Shown here: positions 11,212 to 22,694 of the stretch, one piece after another
Numbering within the stretch: position 1 is the stretch's first letter
How the letters are laid out: the number at the start of each line of letters is the position of its first letter
Origin: Notospermus geniculatus
Lineage: Eukaryota > Nemertea > Pilidiophora > Heteronemertea > Lineidae
DNA length: 64,000 bases
Assembly (NCBI GenBank): GCA_002633025.1
Contig: NMRB01000124.1
Span: 260,295 to 324,294, forward strand
Reading direction: 5' to 3'
Made by a program: the position numbers and the translations under genes
Notes under the pieces: generated by a model
Databases searched by the model: none
Seen by the model: only the letters and a program-made list of their open reading frames with translations
What the model was told of the DNA's origin: nothing

Positions 11212-11374
11212 TCACACACTTCAGGATAGACTCGCATTTCTTATGGTACTGGTAGCACCTTTATCGGTATAAATTTCTGAATGTGTGCTGCCATCTGCAA
11301 AATGCTAATGCTATCTCTCCGAGTAGATAGCAGTAGGCATAATATATGTATTATTTTTTAAAGCCGACGTGAAC

Positions 11375-11545
11375 GAACAAAAAGCCCCCGTGCGGTGGGC
11401 AAGAGAATTGCAAACGCCCTGCCAACACCTCAAACGAAGGCTCAGAACATGATAGACTCCATGAGGCCAGGGGGGCGCAACCTTATTTGTCTTCGAGCTG
11501 TGGAGGTGTCAACATCCTCTGGTGAGGTCCTGCTGAACACCTTTT
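11375..11545. repeat. Dispersed repeat arm (GAACAAAAAGCCCC family)
   Basis: It shares GCAAGAGAA...ACGCCCTGC, GGCTCAGAACATGATAGA and ATGAGGCCAGG blocks with 20940-21120 and with both arms of the palindromic element at 35440-36033. Confidence 0.8.
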
Positions 11546-12832
11546 TGCTCACCGGGGTGAGCTAAATACGATGGTGGTGTGTCCGTCGTCGTCGTTGTCC
11601 GTTAGCAGGGCACGTTTCGTAACCGCTGGAGCTATTGATCCGAAACTTGGGTACATATATACCCCTAGGTCAGATGACCCACGACACCAAATTTCGGTCC
11701 CATTTGACTCTCAGCTTGGCCACCAGGTGGCGGAAACCAAAAACACAAAAAGTGCAGTAACTCCTGAACTAATGACTAGATCATCTCCAAATTTTTATCA
11801 TAGGTGTAGCTAATAAGGATACATAACATATATAACGGGCTTTTGATTTGACCTACTTTTCAAGGTCACAGAGGTCAAAGTTCGACAAAAGTAACGAACC
11901 TGCCACAGTTTGTCATTATTTCACCGAGCGACTTCATATCTTGCATAAACATGCATTGGAGTGGTACCTTAAAAAATACCAAGTTTCGGCCCGATTGGAC
12001 ATCCAGTATGGCCGCCAGGTGGCTATTACTCGGGAACGGCTCTTGACGCAGAGTGCTCAAATTTGATATTTACCTCCATCTAGATGACCTTTACATGCAT
12101 GTCAAATTTCGGCCTGATTTGACTTCAAACATGGCCACCAGGTGGCGTAACCCAAAAATCATCAAAGTGCTGTAACTCAGGAACGCCTTAAAGGAGTTAG
12201 ACGCCGAAGTTGTAAACAAGCTGTTGTTTACAAACATCATTGGTCGGCAAACTAGTTTTATTCCTTCGTGCAGGTGGCAGCACCAGTCGCGCCCCGTGAT
12301 CGTTAGACTGGTTCCCGGTCCGATGCAACTCACTCACGATATTCACGTCAGTACATGTCACCGACAATAGGTGGCAGCACCGCCGGCGTCGCGTGGATAG
12401 AGACCCAGTGAGTGAGTGTTTACAACTTGGACGTCCAGCTCCTTTAACCCAAAGCGCTCGAATGTGCTATGTGGCCCCCTGCAGATGACCTTGATGTGCA
12501 TGTGAAGTTTCAGCCCGATCGGACATCCAATATGGCCGCCAGGTGGCGTAACCCAAAAATCATCAAATTGCTGTAACTCAGGAACAACTTGACCCAAAGT
12601 GCTCCAATGTGCTATGTGGCCCCCTGCAGATGACCTTTATGCGCATGTGAACTTCCGGCCCGATTGGACATCCAATATGGCCACCAGGTGGCATAACCCA
12701 AAAATCATCAATGTCCTACTTGGGAATGACTTGACCCAGATTGCTCATGATATGTACATGTACCTCCCTCTGTCATTAGACTGTTATGTCCAACCCGGTG
12801 AGCACATGGTCCATGGACCATTTCATTTTGAA
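11546..12832 (+). mobile_element. TTAGCTCACC dispersed repeat, near full length, with CTCF-like modules
   Basis: It starts with a hairpin GCTCACC/GGTGAGC and ends with ATGGTCCATGGACCAT plus TTCATTTT. The same start and end define the copy at 56197-57152. Inside are modules of roughly 145 bp, each with GGCC(A/G)CCAGGTGGC followed by CATAACTCAGG-like text. The core CC(A/G)CCAGGTGGC occurs near 11720, 12012, 12135, 12536 and 12681. No ORF; interrupted by the MITE at 12192. Confidence 0.8.
12192..12443. mobile_element. TTAA-flanked MITE (AGGAG...CTCCT ends)
   Basis: Flanked by TTAA at 12188-12191 and 12444-12447. Inverted ends begin AGGAG and include AAGTTGTAAACA on both sides. The same terminal AGGAG and TTAA are seen at 27738-27939. 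TTAA targeting is typical of piggyBac-type transposases. Confidence 0.78.
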
Positions 12833-12839
12833 AAAAAAA

Positions 12840-13070
12840 ACTAGACCCAGCTGGGAATCGAACCCACGCTCTGTTATCTTTTTTTTGCGTCTTCCCCATT
12901 CGGCCACCGAACTTGTTGGTAGGCTTCCCATGTTTTCAAAGTCGAAGGCCTACGCCTATGACGAACACAAATCATGACCGTGTCAGTTGGCTCGTTGGCT
13001 GAGTGGATAGAGTGGTCGATTCAAATCAGAAGGTCGACGGTTCGAATCCCATCTATGGCTAAAATTTTTT
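12840..13070. repeat. Composite of two tRNA-like sequences (SINE-type)
   Basis: Reverse strand 12842-12925 has an A-box-like TGGCCGAATGGGGAAGACG and B box GGGTTCGATTCCCAGC. Forward strand 12990-13060 has TTGGCTGAGTGGATAGAG and GGTTCGAATCCCATC. The same pair in the same relative arrangement, reversed overall, lies at about 35620-35865, so this is a mobile composite rather than two tRNA genes. Acceptor stems do not close. Confidence 0.7.
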
Positions 13071-14133
13071 TGTATGGCATAGGCTTACACTGCCAGGGCC
13101 GAATAGTGATTTTTTTAGCAAGAAAAATTTAATCACATAAAAATTCGAGTATTTTGCTCTCGGATGCCAGGAAAATGCATATAAAAGCGCTTAAAATTGT
13201 CATTTGGGCTTCATTCTTTCGGTGCCTACCACCTCGGGCGGGCGGCGTCGAGCTACGCCCCCCCCCTTTCTGTCAATCCTGGATCCGGCCCTGACTGCGC
13301 AAAATTGAAGTTCTGAAATGTGAGAGATAGCCTATGATTTTGACTTAGCTCTTCCACGCAAAACGCACGAACAATCTGCAAAATCTTCGTGCCTTCTATC
13401 CACCAAAGACGAAATCCGGCATCTATTCACACATAAACTGATTAGGTCATACACAAACCATAACTGATCTCGTAATCCGTGCTGCGCGTTCGGCCGATCC
13501 GAAAAAAGTTGTCTAGTTTGACAATGGAAATTGCTCCTGAACAAGAGGCGACGAACAACGAACGTCCACCTACGAACTGAAGTATGCAAAAATTGATGAC
13601 GTATTCGTGTTCGGTTTTCGTTGTTCGTAAGGCTGCGAAACCTCCCTAATATGGCGGACGCGTCACGAACCCCTGGAATCAGCTTTGGATTTAACGCACT
13701 TGATTGGTTGACAGGAAACCGTCGAATATACCCAAGAACATACCCAAACAAATTTTCAAAATATTTCGGATCAAATCAAAAGGTTACCCAGGTTTGATGA
13801 TTTTTTGTAAAAAGAATTATTAAAAACATTACGAGATTGATTATTTTGACTCGTGCTGCCACCTACACTTAGACCAAGATTCCTGGTCTAAAAATCAAAG
13901 CTGATTCCAGGGGTTAGTGAGCGAGTGGTCCGAGGTTGTCTGAGCGAACTATACCCCTGGGGAAGAGGTTGCTTCGAATGGTCAAGCCCTCGATGTAAAG
14001 TGCGGCGCAACCTTCGCGCGACCCAAAGGAATGCGGAAGTAGGCTTACCACAAACCACAGGCTGACCACAAATCTTATTCAACACACGACTCTTGAATAA
14101 CCGATTGGACAGCGTGATCAAATTATACTCTGC
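13071..14133. other. No recognisable gene; transposon ends only
   Basis: It holds an end fragment of the CAGGGGCGGATCC family near 13265 (CTGGATCC) and the right inverted end of the 10867 element. Nothing else recognised. Confidence 0.45.
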
Positions 14134-14142
14134 TCCACTTTT

Positions 14143-14853
14143 GCCGAATGGGTCAATGTCGTCCTGGGTATACCTTATGTTTACCCAGGATCATCCTGGG
14201 TAATCCTTTTCTTTACCCAGGACGGCCCTGGGTAAACATAAGGATCCTTAACTTTACCCAGATTGGAGTTCCCGAGTGGTGTAGTGAGGTTGATATTCAG
14301 CGTAAATCATGAAATGAAGGGTGGCCTCGAACTAGGCCTATAGCTCCTAAGTCCTTGAGAATTTACTATCGGTCCCTTTTGAAAAGTTGTAGGGATTGGT
14401 CTTTTCTCCCTATTCCACACCCCGGAGCAGGTATAGCGGTAATTTTCAGCCCTTTCGAGTTATGATCGTACTGCATGTTCTGCAAAAAGTAAATTCATGA
14501 AAATGACGAAATGCACACGGATCATACATGTTCTATTTAGGCCTATCGCTCCTAAGTCCTTGAGAATTTACTATCGGTCCCTTTTGAAAAGTTGTAGGGA
14601 TTGGTTCTGTCTTCCTATTGCACACCCCGGAGGAGGTATAGCGGTAATTTTCAGCCCTTTTTAGCAATGATCCTACTGCATGTTCTCTGCCGAAAGAGGC
14701 GCACGTACAGCATGATTCGGCGGGAACTCCCAAGCTGGGTAAAGTTAAGGATCCTTATGTTTACCCATGATGATCCTGGGTAAAGAAAATGATTACCCAG
14801 GATAATCCTGGGTAAACATAAGGTATACCCAGGACGACATTGCCCCATTCAGC
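14143..14853. mobile_element. Fold-back element with exact 9-bp target duplication
   Basis: Direct repeats TCCACTTTT at 14134-14142 and 14854-14862 flank inverted arms of about 130 bp that start GCCGAATGGGTCAATGTCG / GCTGAATGGGGCAATGTCG and contain several CCTGGGTA blocks. The core has a direct duplication of about 150 bp (14334 and 14540, CTCCTAAGTCCTTGAGAA). A relative with its own 9-bp duplication lies at 33277-33650. A 9-bp duplication fits Mutator-like (MULE) insertion. Confidence 0.9.
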
Positions 14854-15163
14854 TCCACTTTTACACGAAAAAACGAAAATTACAGGCAGCATACCTCTCA
14901 TGAGTCCTTTAATAGTGTGTAAACGCTGTAGAATTGCCGTAGAATGTATGAATTGCGAATAGACTGTAAATAGTGCCCAGTCATATGCAGCCGATCGTCG
15001 TTGGTAACGCGGGGGTAGATGGCGTAATTAGATAGCCGCAAGCTGTTGTCAGATTTCGTATTTCCGCATCCCATTGGGTCGCGCGAAGGCTGCGCCGGAC
15101 TATACAATAAAACCTGACTTGACCTGTCATACCGACACCAGGCATGGCCATAGGCCTTATTAA

Positions 15164-15291
15164 GGTCTCGGGCCACTTGTGCGTTTTGCGCTGCGTGATG
15201 CGTGAAATCTTTTGTTATTTTCCGCCGTTCTGCTTCCTAACAAAAGATTTGACGCATCACGCAGCGCAAAACGCACAAGTGGCCCGAGACC
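15164..15291. mobile_element. Fold-back MITE, about 128 bp
   Basis: Arms of about 45 bp starting GGTCTCGGGCCACTTGTGCG are almost perfectly inverted. Left flank TTAA, right flank TTTA. Confidence 0.88.
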
Positions 15292-15340
15292 TTTAGTGCA
15301 GACAACGTGTCGCATTCCCCAACACGGGCCAAAAATCAAA

Positions 15341-15469
15341 TATTAGGGAGGTTTCGCAAGCGCCCGGTTAGGCCCTACGACGACGTTTATCTATTGTGTG
15401 GGTATACCGAAACAATAGATAAACGTCGTCGTATGGCCTAACCGGGCGCTTGCGAAACCTCCCTAATAA
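15341..15469. mobile_element. Fold-back MITE with ATTAGGGAGGTTTCGCA tips
   Basis: Nearly perfect inverted arms of about 55 bp. The outer 17 bp matches the tips of the elements at 10867, 29350 and 46241, while the inner arm (AGCGCCCGGTTAGGCC) does not. Confidence 0.9.
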
Positions 15470-15590
15470 CTGACAAACAACATCAGTTGCATAAGAGAAT
15501 GATACTGTAGCTTTCACTTGAGTGATATACAAACAGAACTTTGACTGGACTCTGCTTAAAAGACATTTGATTTCATACATGTAGCCAAGG

Positions 15591-16571
15591 ATGTTGACAG
15601 CGAACTTAACACGAGCTCGTATTGTACCACCAATACCCATTTCTCGTTTTGAGTATCTCCATACATTTCGTAAACGAGAAGTTCTCCTCATTGCCGTGAC
15701 AAGAAACAATATGCTAGTCTTTGAGTTCAACAATACAAAACTTGAGTATACCGTAACCCGGCAAATATGGTTTTCCGTTGAGCCTGACAATAAAGAAGCG
15801 TATTACAGGAATCTACACAGCTATAAGAATTTCATTTTCTTTACATCAAGCATAAAGCCAAATATTTTAGTTTTTGACCTGAGCACCGAGAAGTTGGGCA
15901 CCATACACATTAGCAATAGGGAAAAATCATTTGTCAAAAACTACCTGGGGAGAGGTTTTCATTATTATGTGAAGAAAGGCAAGCTTGATTTATATTTCCA
16001 GAAGAAATATGCCTTGGTAGATTTTGTAAAAATTGCTAAGGCAATGACGATGATCTATGACGTAGCATACCAATTCGGACAAATAAGTTTACAGAACGGT
16101 GTGCGGTTGTCTCCCAGATATTGTGAAGGTGCAGCGATAGTTTCAAACTACATTCTATGTTTCCGATCAAATATAAAAGGATTCATGACGATTACTATGT
16201 TTCAAAAAATGGTAGCTAAAATTTTTTTCAAACGTTTTGTTGCAAAATACCATACAAAATTTGATTGGCTTATCGACGGTTATCCAGGTGCGCATTTTAG
16301 GTACGTACATGTATCCACTTACGACGACTTTAAGCGCCCACACTTTATAGGGATCGATTTTGATCCAATAATCCAGAGTGGAAGCAATAGACTTTACTCT
16401 GGGGACACAGGGAGGTTCCTTAAGCAATATGTTTTACAGATACATGGTCATGGAACCATTGTTGATTTTGGATTTGACGCTGCTGGCAATGTGTATGAAA
16501 TATGCCGGAAGTTCGAAAACGGTGCTGTAATGCTAAAGAAAGTGTATGTCTATTCAGTGGGCGTGTTTTAG
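15591..16571 (+). CDS. Unrecognised protein, 326 aa; member A of a tandem pair
   Basis: A single uninterrupted ORF with an in-frame TAG nine bases upstream of the ATG. I do not recognise the family. The protein is rich in beta-type alternation of hydrophobic and polar residues (VLLIAVTRNNMLVFEF, NILVFDLSTEKLGTIHI, GTIVDFGFDAAGNVYEI), as in WD- or propeller-like folds, with no signal peptide or membrane segment. It resembles the ORF at 19330-20323 in order and pattern: T(R)AR..PP near the N-terminus, then LLI.., a YK..(F)..FT strand and a final F....G(N/K) motif. Tandem duplication about 3.7 kb apart on the same strand is therefore likely. An upstream exon ending at an acceptor near 15589 cannot be excluded. 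The propeller fold is inference only. Confidence 0.6.
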   Translation: MLTANLTRARIVPPIPISRFEYLHTFRKREVLLIAVTRNNMLVFEFNNTKLEYTVTRQIWFSVEPDNKEAYYRNLHSYKNFIFFTSSIKPNILVFDLSTEKLGTIHISNREKSFVKNYLGRGFHYYVKKGKLDLYFQKKYALVDFVKIAKAMTMIYDVAYQFGQISLQNGVRLSPRYCEGAAIVSNYILCFRSNIKGFMTITMFQKMVAKIFFKRFVAKYHTKFDWLIDGYPGAHFRYVHVSTYDDFKRPHFIGIDFDPIIQSGSNRLYSGDTGRFLKQYVLQIHGHGTIVDFGFDAAGNVYEICRKFENGAVMLKKVYVYSVGVF

Positions 16572-16615
16572 GGAGACAGTTTTGTACTACATGTAATAAT
16601 ATTAGTGTGCGTTAA

Positions 16616-16832
16616 TACTACATGTACAGCCTGATGTAATCAACATTTTTAGACAAGTCCATACCCGTCTTTATATTAGTAATATAAAGACGGGTATGGA
16701 CTTGTCTAAAAAATGTTGATTACATCAGGCTGTACAACATTTTTAGACAAGTCCATACCCGTCTTTTTATTAGTAATATAAATACGGGTATGGACTTGTC
16801 TAAAAAAATGTTGATTACATCAGGCTGTAGTA
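16616..16832. mobile_element. TTAA-flanked double palindrome
   Basis: TTAA at 16612-16615 and 16833-16836. Outer ends TACTACATGTACAGCC / GGCTGTAGTA. Inside are two consecutive near-perfect palindromes (about 16626-16735 and 16736-16830) built of GACAAGTCCATACCCGTC arms around TTATATTAGTAATATAA-like centres. The second is a duplicated copy of the first. It lies 45 bp downstream of the stop codon of gene A. Confidence 0.88.
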
Positions 16833-16894
16833 TTAACGTAATAATAATAACAATAACACAACAGATAGCCCAATGAAGTGGTACTGTATTGCAC

Positions 16895-17060
16895 CTTCCG
16901 ACCGTTGGGTTATTTCAACCCAACCTCGATGGGTTACAGTGCCAACCCAACAAATGGGTTGAAAATTAAACCAATTTTGGGTTAAGTTTAATTCAATTTG
17001 TTGGGTCATTATGGTGTTGGGTTGGTGTTTTTTGTTGTGTATCAACCCAACTGTTAGTTT
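16895..17060. repeat. TTGGGTT/AACCCAA-rich repeat
   Basis: About ten copies of TTGGGTT or its complement in 165 bp, arranged in mixed orientation. Able to fold; no coding sense. Confidence 0.65.
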
Positions 17061-17423
17061 ATCAATCAGCCCAACAGCTCTTAATATAACTTCAACCTTA
17101 GCCCTCAGCCTAACTTAACCTTAAAACGAATCGATAGCGGATTTTGTTTACATTTGGCTGGCGTGATTGTAAACACAAAATTCAGCCAATCAAAATGCAC
17201 GAAAAGTTCTTTATTGACATTCTGGAGAAGTTTGTTTACATTTTTTCCTGAAAATTCGTCCCTTTTCAAATTCTATTTCTAAATCAAATTTTTTCGCTGT
17301 CGATTCGCTTTAACCTCATTATAGCCGAGAAGCTAAAAAGAATTCTTTTGGATGGGGGTATACCAATGCACAGCACAAAATCTTTTGTATGGTTGAGAGA
17401 AAACCGATGTTATGCAATTATAG

Positions 17424-18475
17424 TTTTTAGCTCACCTGTGGTGAGCTCTTACAGTGGTGCAGCGTCCGTCGTCCGTTAGCAGGGCACGTTTCGTAACCGC
17501 TGGGGCTCTTGATCTGTAACTTGGTACATATTTACGTATACCCCAAGGTCATATGACCTATGACACCAGGTTTCGGTCCGATTCGATTCTCGACTTGGCC
17601 ACCAGGTGGCTAAAACCAAAAACTGGATCATCTCCTAATGTTTATCATAGGTGCATCTAATGACGATACATAAGATATGTAACGGGTTTTTGATTTGACC
17701 TACTTTTCAAGGTCACAGAGGTCAGAGTTCAGAATTTTGCCTTTTGGTGGCACACTTCCTAACTGCTGGGGCTATCGACCTGAAACCTGGTACATATACC
17801 CCAAGGTCATACCATCTATGACAACAAGTTTCGGTCCAATTCGATTCTTCGATTGGTCACCAGGTGGCCAAAACCCAAAAAGTGCAATATATTACTCCTG
17901 AACTAATGACTGGATCATCTCCAAATTTTTATCATAAGGTGTACATGTATCTAATGAGGATAACATACTTTTCAAGGTCATATAGGTCAAAGTTCGAAAG
18001 GGGCTGGAGGAAGAACGCTCCCATGTCCAAAGTGTGCATATTTCAGAAAGTTGCTCCGATTTGGATAAAATTCGCAGTGGTGATACCTGACAGCAAAAGA
18101 TCAACAGTCACCATGCAGAGAGAACAAAAAACCTAATTATATAAAACAATGCTTTTTTGAACCTCAACAAAAGTAGAGAAATAACTGGGGTTTTTTGGCT
18201 CAGAATCGGCATAGGTATTCAGTCATTGTTTCTCATTAACCATTAACTTTCCAGTTGAAATCTTCACTTATTTTCACACAATTACAATAAAACAATGATG
18301 TTTACTTCAACTTCTAATGGGTGTGCTCAATAGCAAGAATGACAACAACAAAACCACTAGGGCTATGTATGTACCAAGTTTCAGATCAATAGCCCCAGCG
18401 GTTACGAAACGTGCCCTGCTAACGGACGACGACGGACGCTGCACCATGGTAATAGCTCACCCCGGTGAACTAAAA
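17424..18475. mobile_element. Head-to-head pair of TTAGCTCACC repeat ends
   Basis: The left end (TTTTTAGCTCACC, GCAGCGTCCGTCGTCCGTTAG, AGGGCACGTTTCGTAACCGC) recurs inverted at the right (about 18395-18475). CTCF-like cores CCACCAGGTGGC near 17599 and TCACCAGGTGGC near 17857. The module GGGCACGTTTCGTAACCG-type to CCAGGTGGC is present twice on the left side. Confidence 0.78.
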
Positions 18476-19329
18476 AGCCAACAAACATGACAAACCTGAA
18501 AATCATGAAAACATATCCATCAGCATGTTGAGGGTGAGCGCATGCGCTCTTGAAAAATAGTTCCTCTGACAAATATTTCTCACAACAGTTCCCGAAAGTG
18601 ATACATCACAGACCTACAGCGATGACATAACAGAAACAGTTGCTTTTTATTGGTAAAACAGTCCTCTGAAACAGAAAAGAACGATTACCAAAAAAAATGA
18701 CATCATGTATTACGGCGCCGGAAAATTTGCATTGAGAACTACTTTAGTCATACATAAAAAAACTACGAAGGCCCGTGCAAAGCATTTTAGAAGTCGAACG
18801 CTATCGTCTTCCACTTTTTATAGCATCTTATCGTAGATATACTGGATGAATTTTCCCATTTAGGAGCCACACAGTTACATAAAGAGATTATTTTAACAAA
18901 AAATGGCCATTTGTAACAGTGCTGCGTTCGAGTAGAAAAAAAACATAATTTCACAAGCCACCGTAGACAGCTGGTAGAAAGGTTCATTGGCTATTCCACC
19001 AATCAGAAACAAAAGGTCAAAGGTTACGGATTAAAAAAATTCTCCTCAAAATCAGCCCTAAACACCCTCCTCGAAACCATTGCAAATCTCCTCTGCATGA
19101 TCTCAATGGTTCGGATCATACGTCAAGGTTGAATCTGCAGGGAGAATATTTTTATGTGTACTTCTAATTTAGTCCTCCCGGTTTTTGACCGCAAACTAAC
19201 CACAACGTTTACCATGTATAGTAAACGCCATTGGTCATCACGCTTCACGAGAAAGACATGCACACGAAGCACTAGGTTCAAACAGTCGTGTATTGAGAAA
19301 TTACTGTGTTTTTTTTCAATTTGAAGCAG
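18476..19329. other. No recognisable gene; may hold upstream exon or intron of the 19.3-kb gene
   Basis: No ORF with recognisable features. It ends in a polypyrimidine tract and AG (19309-19329) suitable as a splice acceptor. Confidence 0.4.
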
Positions 19330-20323
19330 GTAGGTCCGATATCATACAAGCGAACTGCTAGGGCGTTGCTGAATCCACCTGTCAAACTCCGTGCTAATCG
19401 GGATTCCTGGTGGTATGACGATCAATCAGGATATTTACTGATTAATACACAAGGTGCTTTATCCCCCCTGAACATTGTCAGAGTCTACGCTCTTCAAAAT
19501 AATACTTTGCAACTTTTTCACTCCGTAAAACATAGATATCGCCAAGTGTTCAGTTTATATAAAACACGCTTTTTAGTTTTTACTGCTCCTCGGCAAAGCA
19601 AAATTGGTTTGCAACTTGTCGACATGTTTAATCAATTAATCACGTATAAGATTGACATACCGAAATTTGACCGTTGCCACCGGTCAAAGATGATCAATTG
19701 CCCAGTTCTTCAAAAAAAACAAAATCGTGTACTCATGCAAGTTTGAATCTGTAGGAAGCGCAACTGCAACTATTTACACGATGTCATTTGTTAACTCAAC
19801 CAAATCGGTCGTGCTTTCAAATGCAGTGGACCTCAAATTCCAACACCCATGTAAGAACGTTGGACTTATCGTGTTCACTGTTGAAAATGACCTGATCCTT
19901 GACTGTGATATTGGGAAACCCGATTTCTTTCATTTCCCATCAAAAAACGGGTATGTCGGTCAGACAGTGAGGACAAATATATTACATGTATTTGGGCGCC
20001 GTCGCCAGTCTGGTTCAGAATGGAGTCGACACCACCAAAGATTTTTTGAGTACCGATACTATCATTTGCGTGCTCGAAATACCGTTGACGAGTACACACT
20101 TGTATTGTTAGGTGAGGATGTGAAGTGTAAGACGAGGAGCCCCTTGTTCCCGAGAAGGCTTTTGAAAGTGATGCGGATTACTTATACTTTTAAGAACAAA
20201 AGGATATGTAGATTTAAGATAACATTTGCTCCGAATGGTAAAATAATGATGTTTTTCACTTGTCCTGCCAAACACGACAAAAACTCAGATTTACTCTTTG
20301 CAGACGTATTATCTAAACCGTAG
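19330..20323 (+). CDS. Unrecognised protein, member B of the tandem pair, with one frameshift
   Basis: No ATG lies near the 5' end. A tract of eight T followed by CAATTTGAAGCAG just before 19330 is a good splice acceptor, so this looks like a 3' exon. The first frame runs to 19746 and the second covers about 19713-20323. They meet at a run of eight A (about 19714-19721), where one base too many or too few separates the frames. That is either a sequencing error in a homopolymer or a genuine null mutation. Similarity to the ORF at 15591: TARALLNPPVKL against TRARIVPPIPIS, GYLLINTQ against EVLLIAVTR, YKTRFLVFTAP against YKNFIFFTSS. Function unknown; no signal peptide or membrane segment. Confidence 0.55.
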
Positions 20324-20502
20324 GCCTAAAGGTTATTTTTTTATTTAATGAATCGAGAGCTGAGTGTATTATACGGGCGCCGGTCACCCCTCCTCATCGT
20401 AGTGATCGCGCTCAACGTTGCTCAGCTCCGATACCAACGCGCCAACCACTAGGTCATAAAGGAAATTCTCCATAGTCGGCAGGTTAAAACCGTGCCGTAC
20501 AG

Positions 20503-20880
20503 AGGCCATGTCGAATAAGCGGAACCAGCGGAAACAACGGAACCAGCGGAACCTGGTCTGCAGCCGATAGAACGAACACGTGATTCGTTGTTGCTTCGTT
20601 TAGCTGTTGACTGAAAGCAACACGCGACTCGGTGTTGCTAAGCAACACGCGGCTGCAGTCATGATGTGCGGATTGAGACCTACATGTATGCCCTAGGCAT
20701 GCTAGGTCTAGACTAGGCTACCGGTAGGCCTATGGCCTCGGCCTACCGTAGACCTAGTTTTTAAGGCGCCTAACAATTCGATTTACAGTGCAGATTATTA
20801 TTTAAAAAACAACATTGTTTTTCCTTCAAGTTCCGCTTGTTCCGTTGTTTCCGCTGGTTCCACTAATTCGACATGGCCTA
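20503..20880. mobile_element. Fold-back element with AGGCCATGTCGAAT tips and CGGAACCAG repeats
   Basis: Inverted ends AGGCCATGTCGAATAAGCGG / complement of CCACTAATTCGACATGGCCT. The subterminal part is a short tandem repeat of CGGAACCAG type. The outer GGCCATGTCGA is shared with 24963 and 34416, but there the subterminal repeat is GGAATCAGA. Confidence 0.8.
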
Positions 20881-20939
20881 CAGTAGAGTGGTTCTTCACC
20901 GACGTCATAACTCAATGCTAATGAGCTATTTGCTAATTA

Positions 20940-21160
20940 AAGCTGAACTGCATGAACAAAAAGCCTCATGCGACGAGCAAGAGAATTGCAAACGCCCTGC
21001 AAAAACCTCAAACGAAGACTCAGAACATGATAGATCCCATGAGGCCAGGAGGGCGCCATTTTATCTGCCTTCCGGCAACAGAGCTGTCAACATCTCCGGA
21101 TACCTCTCACACTACTCAAAGAAAATGAAATGGTCCATGGACCATGTGCTCACCTTGTGA
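20940..21160. repeat. Copy of the GAACAAAAAGCC dispersed repeat joined to a GGTCCATGGACC end
   Basis: Blocks match 11375-11545 and 35440-35570. It finishes with AAATGGTCCATGGACCAT, the end sequence of the TTAGCTCACC repeat in reverse. Confidence 0.75.
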
Positions 21161-21954
21161 ATGTACCAGACGAACAAATGACAGATGTTCTAAGTAGAGG
21201 GTACCCAGACACCATATCACACCAAGGTATGCTATTAGGCCAAATGAGGATACATTCACGCCTAAGCACTGCTAAGAGTGTTCAATCCGAAGCCAGTGAC
21301 ACCATTGATGACGATGTCGGTCGGTATGCCAGGCAAATTGGTCTTTTCTCGGAAGGAGCCCCAGAATTCGCTGACGTTACACCGGCACGGCGGCGAGATC
21401 CGCAGCCGGCAATATGTTAATGATGCCATCCCCATTACATAGCCTACAAACAACCTCCTCATCGTCTTAAAACGGAGTTCTTTCTTTATTATGAGCCACT
21501 TCGATAATACCTCTGGACATTCCGCAGCCGCTGGTCGGCATTTGCTACCTTTTAGGCCGCCCTTTTCCCTTCACTTTCTCGCTTCGGCATCCTCAGCTGT
21601 CTGCTGCGGTTTGCAACTCAGTGAAGGTAGCGTACTGCGCATGCTCAGAAGCCAGGAGCAGAAATCGGAAGTTCCATTTTCGTGGGCGGTGAAAATGATC
21701 GGGTGCCAACTTTTGCTTGGCGGTTTAGGACCACCTTAAGGGTGTTCCAGTTTTTTGTACAAATTCGGTAGGATTTTTTCGGCATGTCATTTTTAGACAT
21801 GCGTTGTAATTTTTTTCATTGTAGCAAAACCGGACTGCGTGAACTAATGAAATTTGCAGCAATTATAGTGTGCAAAATTTCATTGATGAGCCTACCAAAC
21901 TGATGACGCTATTAGAATTTGAATTCAGTCCAGTTTTTGGGGGGCCACCCGCTT
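21161..21954. other. No recognisable gene
   Basis: ORFs of 80-96 codons without recognisable features. Confidence 0.4.
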
Positions 21955-22345
21955 TGTACCAAGTTTCAGGTCAATAGCCCTAGCAGTTACGAAACATGCC
22001 ACCAAATGGCACAATTTTGAACTCTGACCTATGTGACCTTGAAAAGTAGGTCAAACCACACACCCATTACATGTCATGTACCCTCATTAGATACACCTAT
22101 ACATGTATATGACACAAATTTGGATCATATATGATCCAGGCATTACTTAAGGAGTTGTTGCACTTTTTGTGTTTTGGGTTTTGGCAACCTGGTGGCCAAG
22201 CCAAGAATCGAATCGGACCAAAACTCGATGTCATAGGTCATATGACCTAGAGGTATATAATGTACCAAGTTTCAGGCCAATAGCCCCAACGGTTACAAAA
22301 CGTGCCCTGCTAACGGACAACGACGACGACGACGACGGATGCCTC
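21955..22345 (-). mobile_element. TTAGCTCACC repeat, partial, reverse orientation
   Basis: It carries the reverse complement of GTTAGCAGGGCACGTTT, GAAACTTGGTACAT and a CCTGGTGGCC core near 22188. Start and end truncated. Confidence 0.75.
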
Positions 22346-22377
22346 CTCTTTTCCCAAATTCTGGATTCGCGCCTGAT

Positions 22378-22692
22378 ATTAGAGAGGATGCGCATAAGCT
22401 TTCCGACTCCGACTACAACTTCAACTAGGAGAATGAATTGCAGTCCGCTATGGACATCCTTGATAAAAACGATGTGATAGAAGTTTTCAATTCGTCAAAC
22501 ACCATAAATTGAAGGCAGGAAAACATTGGCCTAATAAATTGGAAGTGCCGATAAATAATGAATATTGGGGTGGTAATCATAGTCGTTACGACTTTGAGAC
22601 AAACGATTATGACGACTACGATATTTGCGATTTATGCGCACTTCCGATTACGAGTCAAAATTATTCTGCCACAAAGTTATGGCATTTTACGA
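22378..22692 (+). pseudogene. Coding-like fragment with CxxC...HxxxC motif, frameshifted, unrecognised
   Basis: The + strand reads REDAHKLSDSDYNFN, stop, ENELQSAMDILDKNDVIEV. After a frame change it continues through an acidic stretch into ICDLCALPITSQ...WHFTICKR, a possible zinc-binding CxxC...HxxxC unit. The first part has a diverged inverted partner on the other strand (22695-22850) with mostly conservative differences. That suggests both copies were once protein coding. Stop and frameshift show decay. No family recognised. Confidence 0.35.
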
Positions 22693-22694
22693 TT

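Larger units (their letters stand above)
10867..13650. mobile_element. 2.8-kb fold-back DNA element with AATAGGGAGGTTTCGCA tips, filled with nested insertions
   Basis: The left end AATAGGGAGGTTTCGCA continues into CCCTTACGAACTACG..., and the right end is the inverted match (TGCGAAACCTCCCTAAT with GTTCGTAAGG inside). Inverted similarity extends through a CGAACACGAAA block. Inside lie a 141-bp MITE (11071), a dispersed repeat arm (11375), a 1.3-kb TTAGCTCACC repeat (11546), itself split by a TTAA MITE (12192), and a tRNA-like composite (12840). No transposase was found. Confidence 0.75.

Noticed and set aside
12984-13060. Functional tRNA gene
   Set aside because: A and B boxes are visible, but acceptor and anticodon stems do not close and the sequence recurs as part of a mobile composite.
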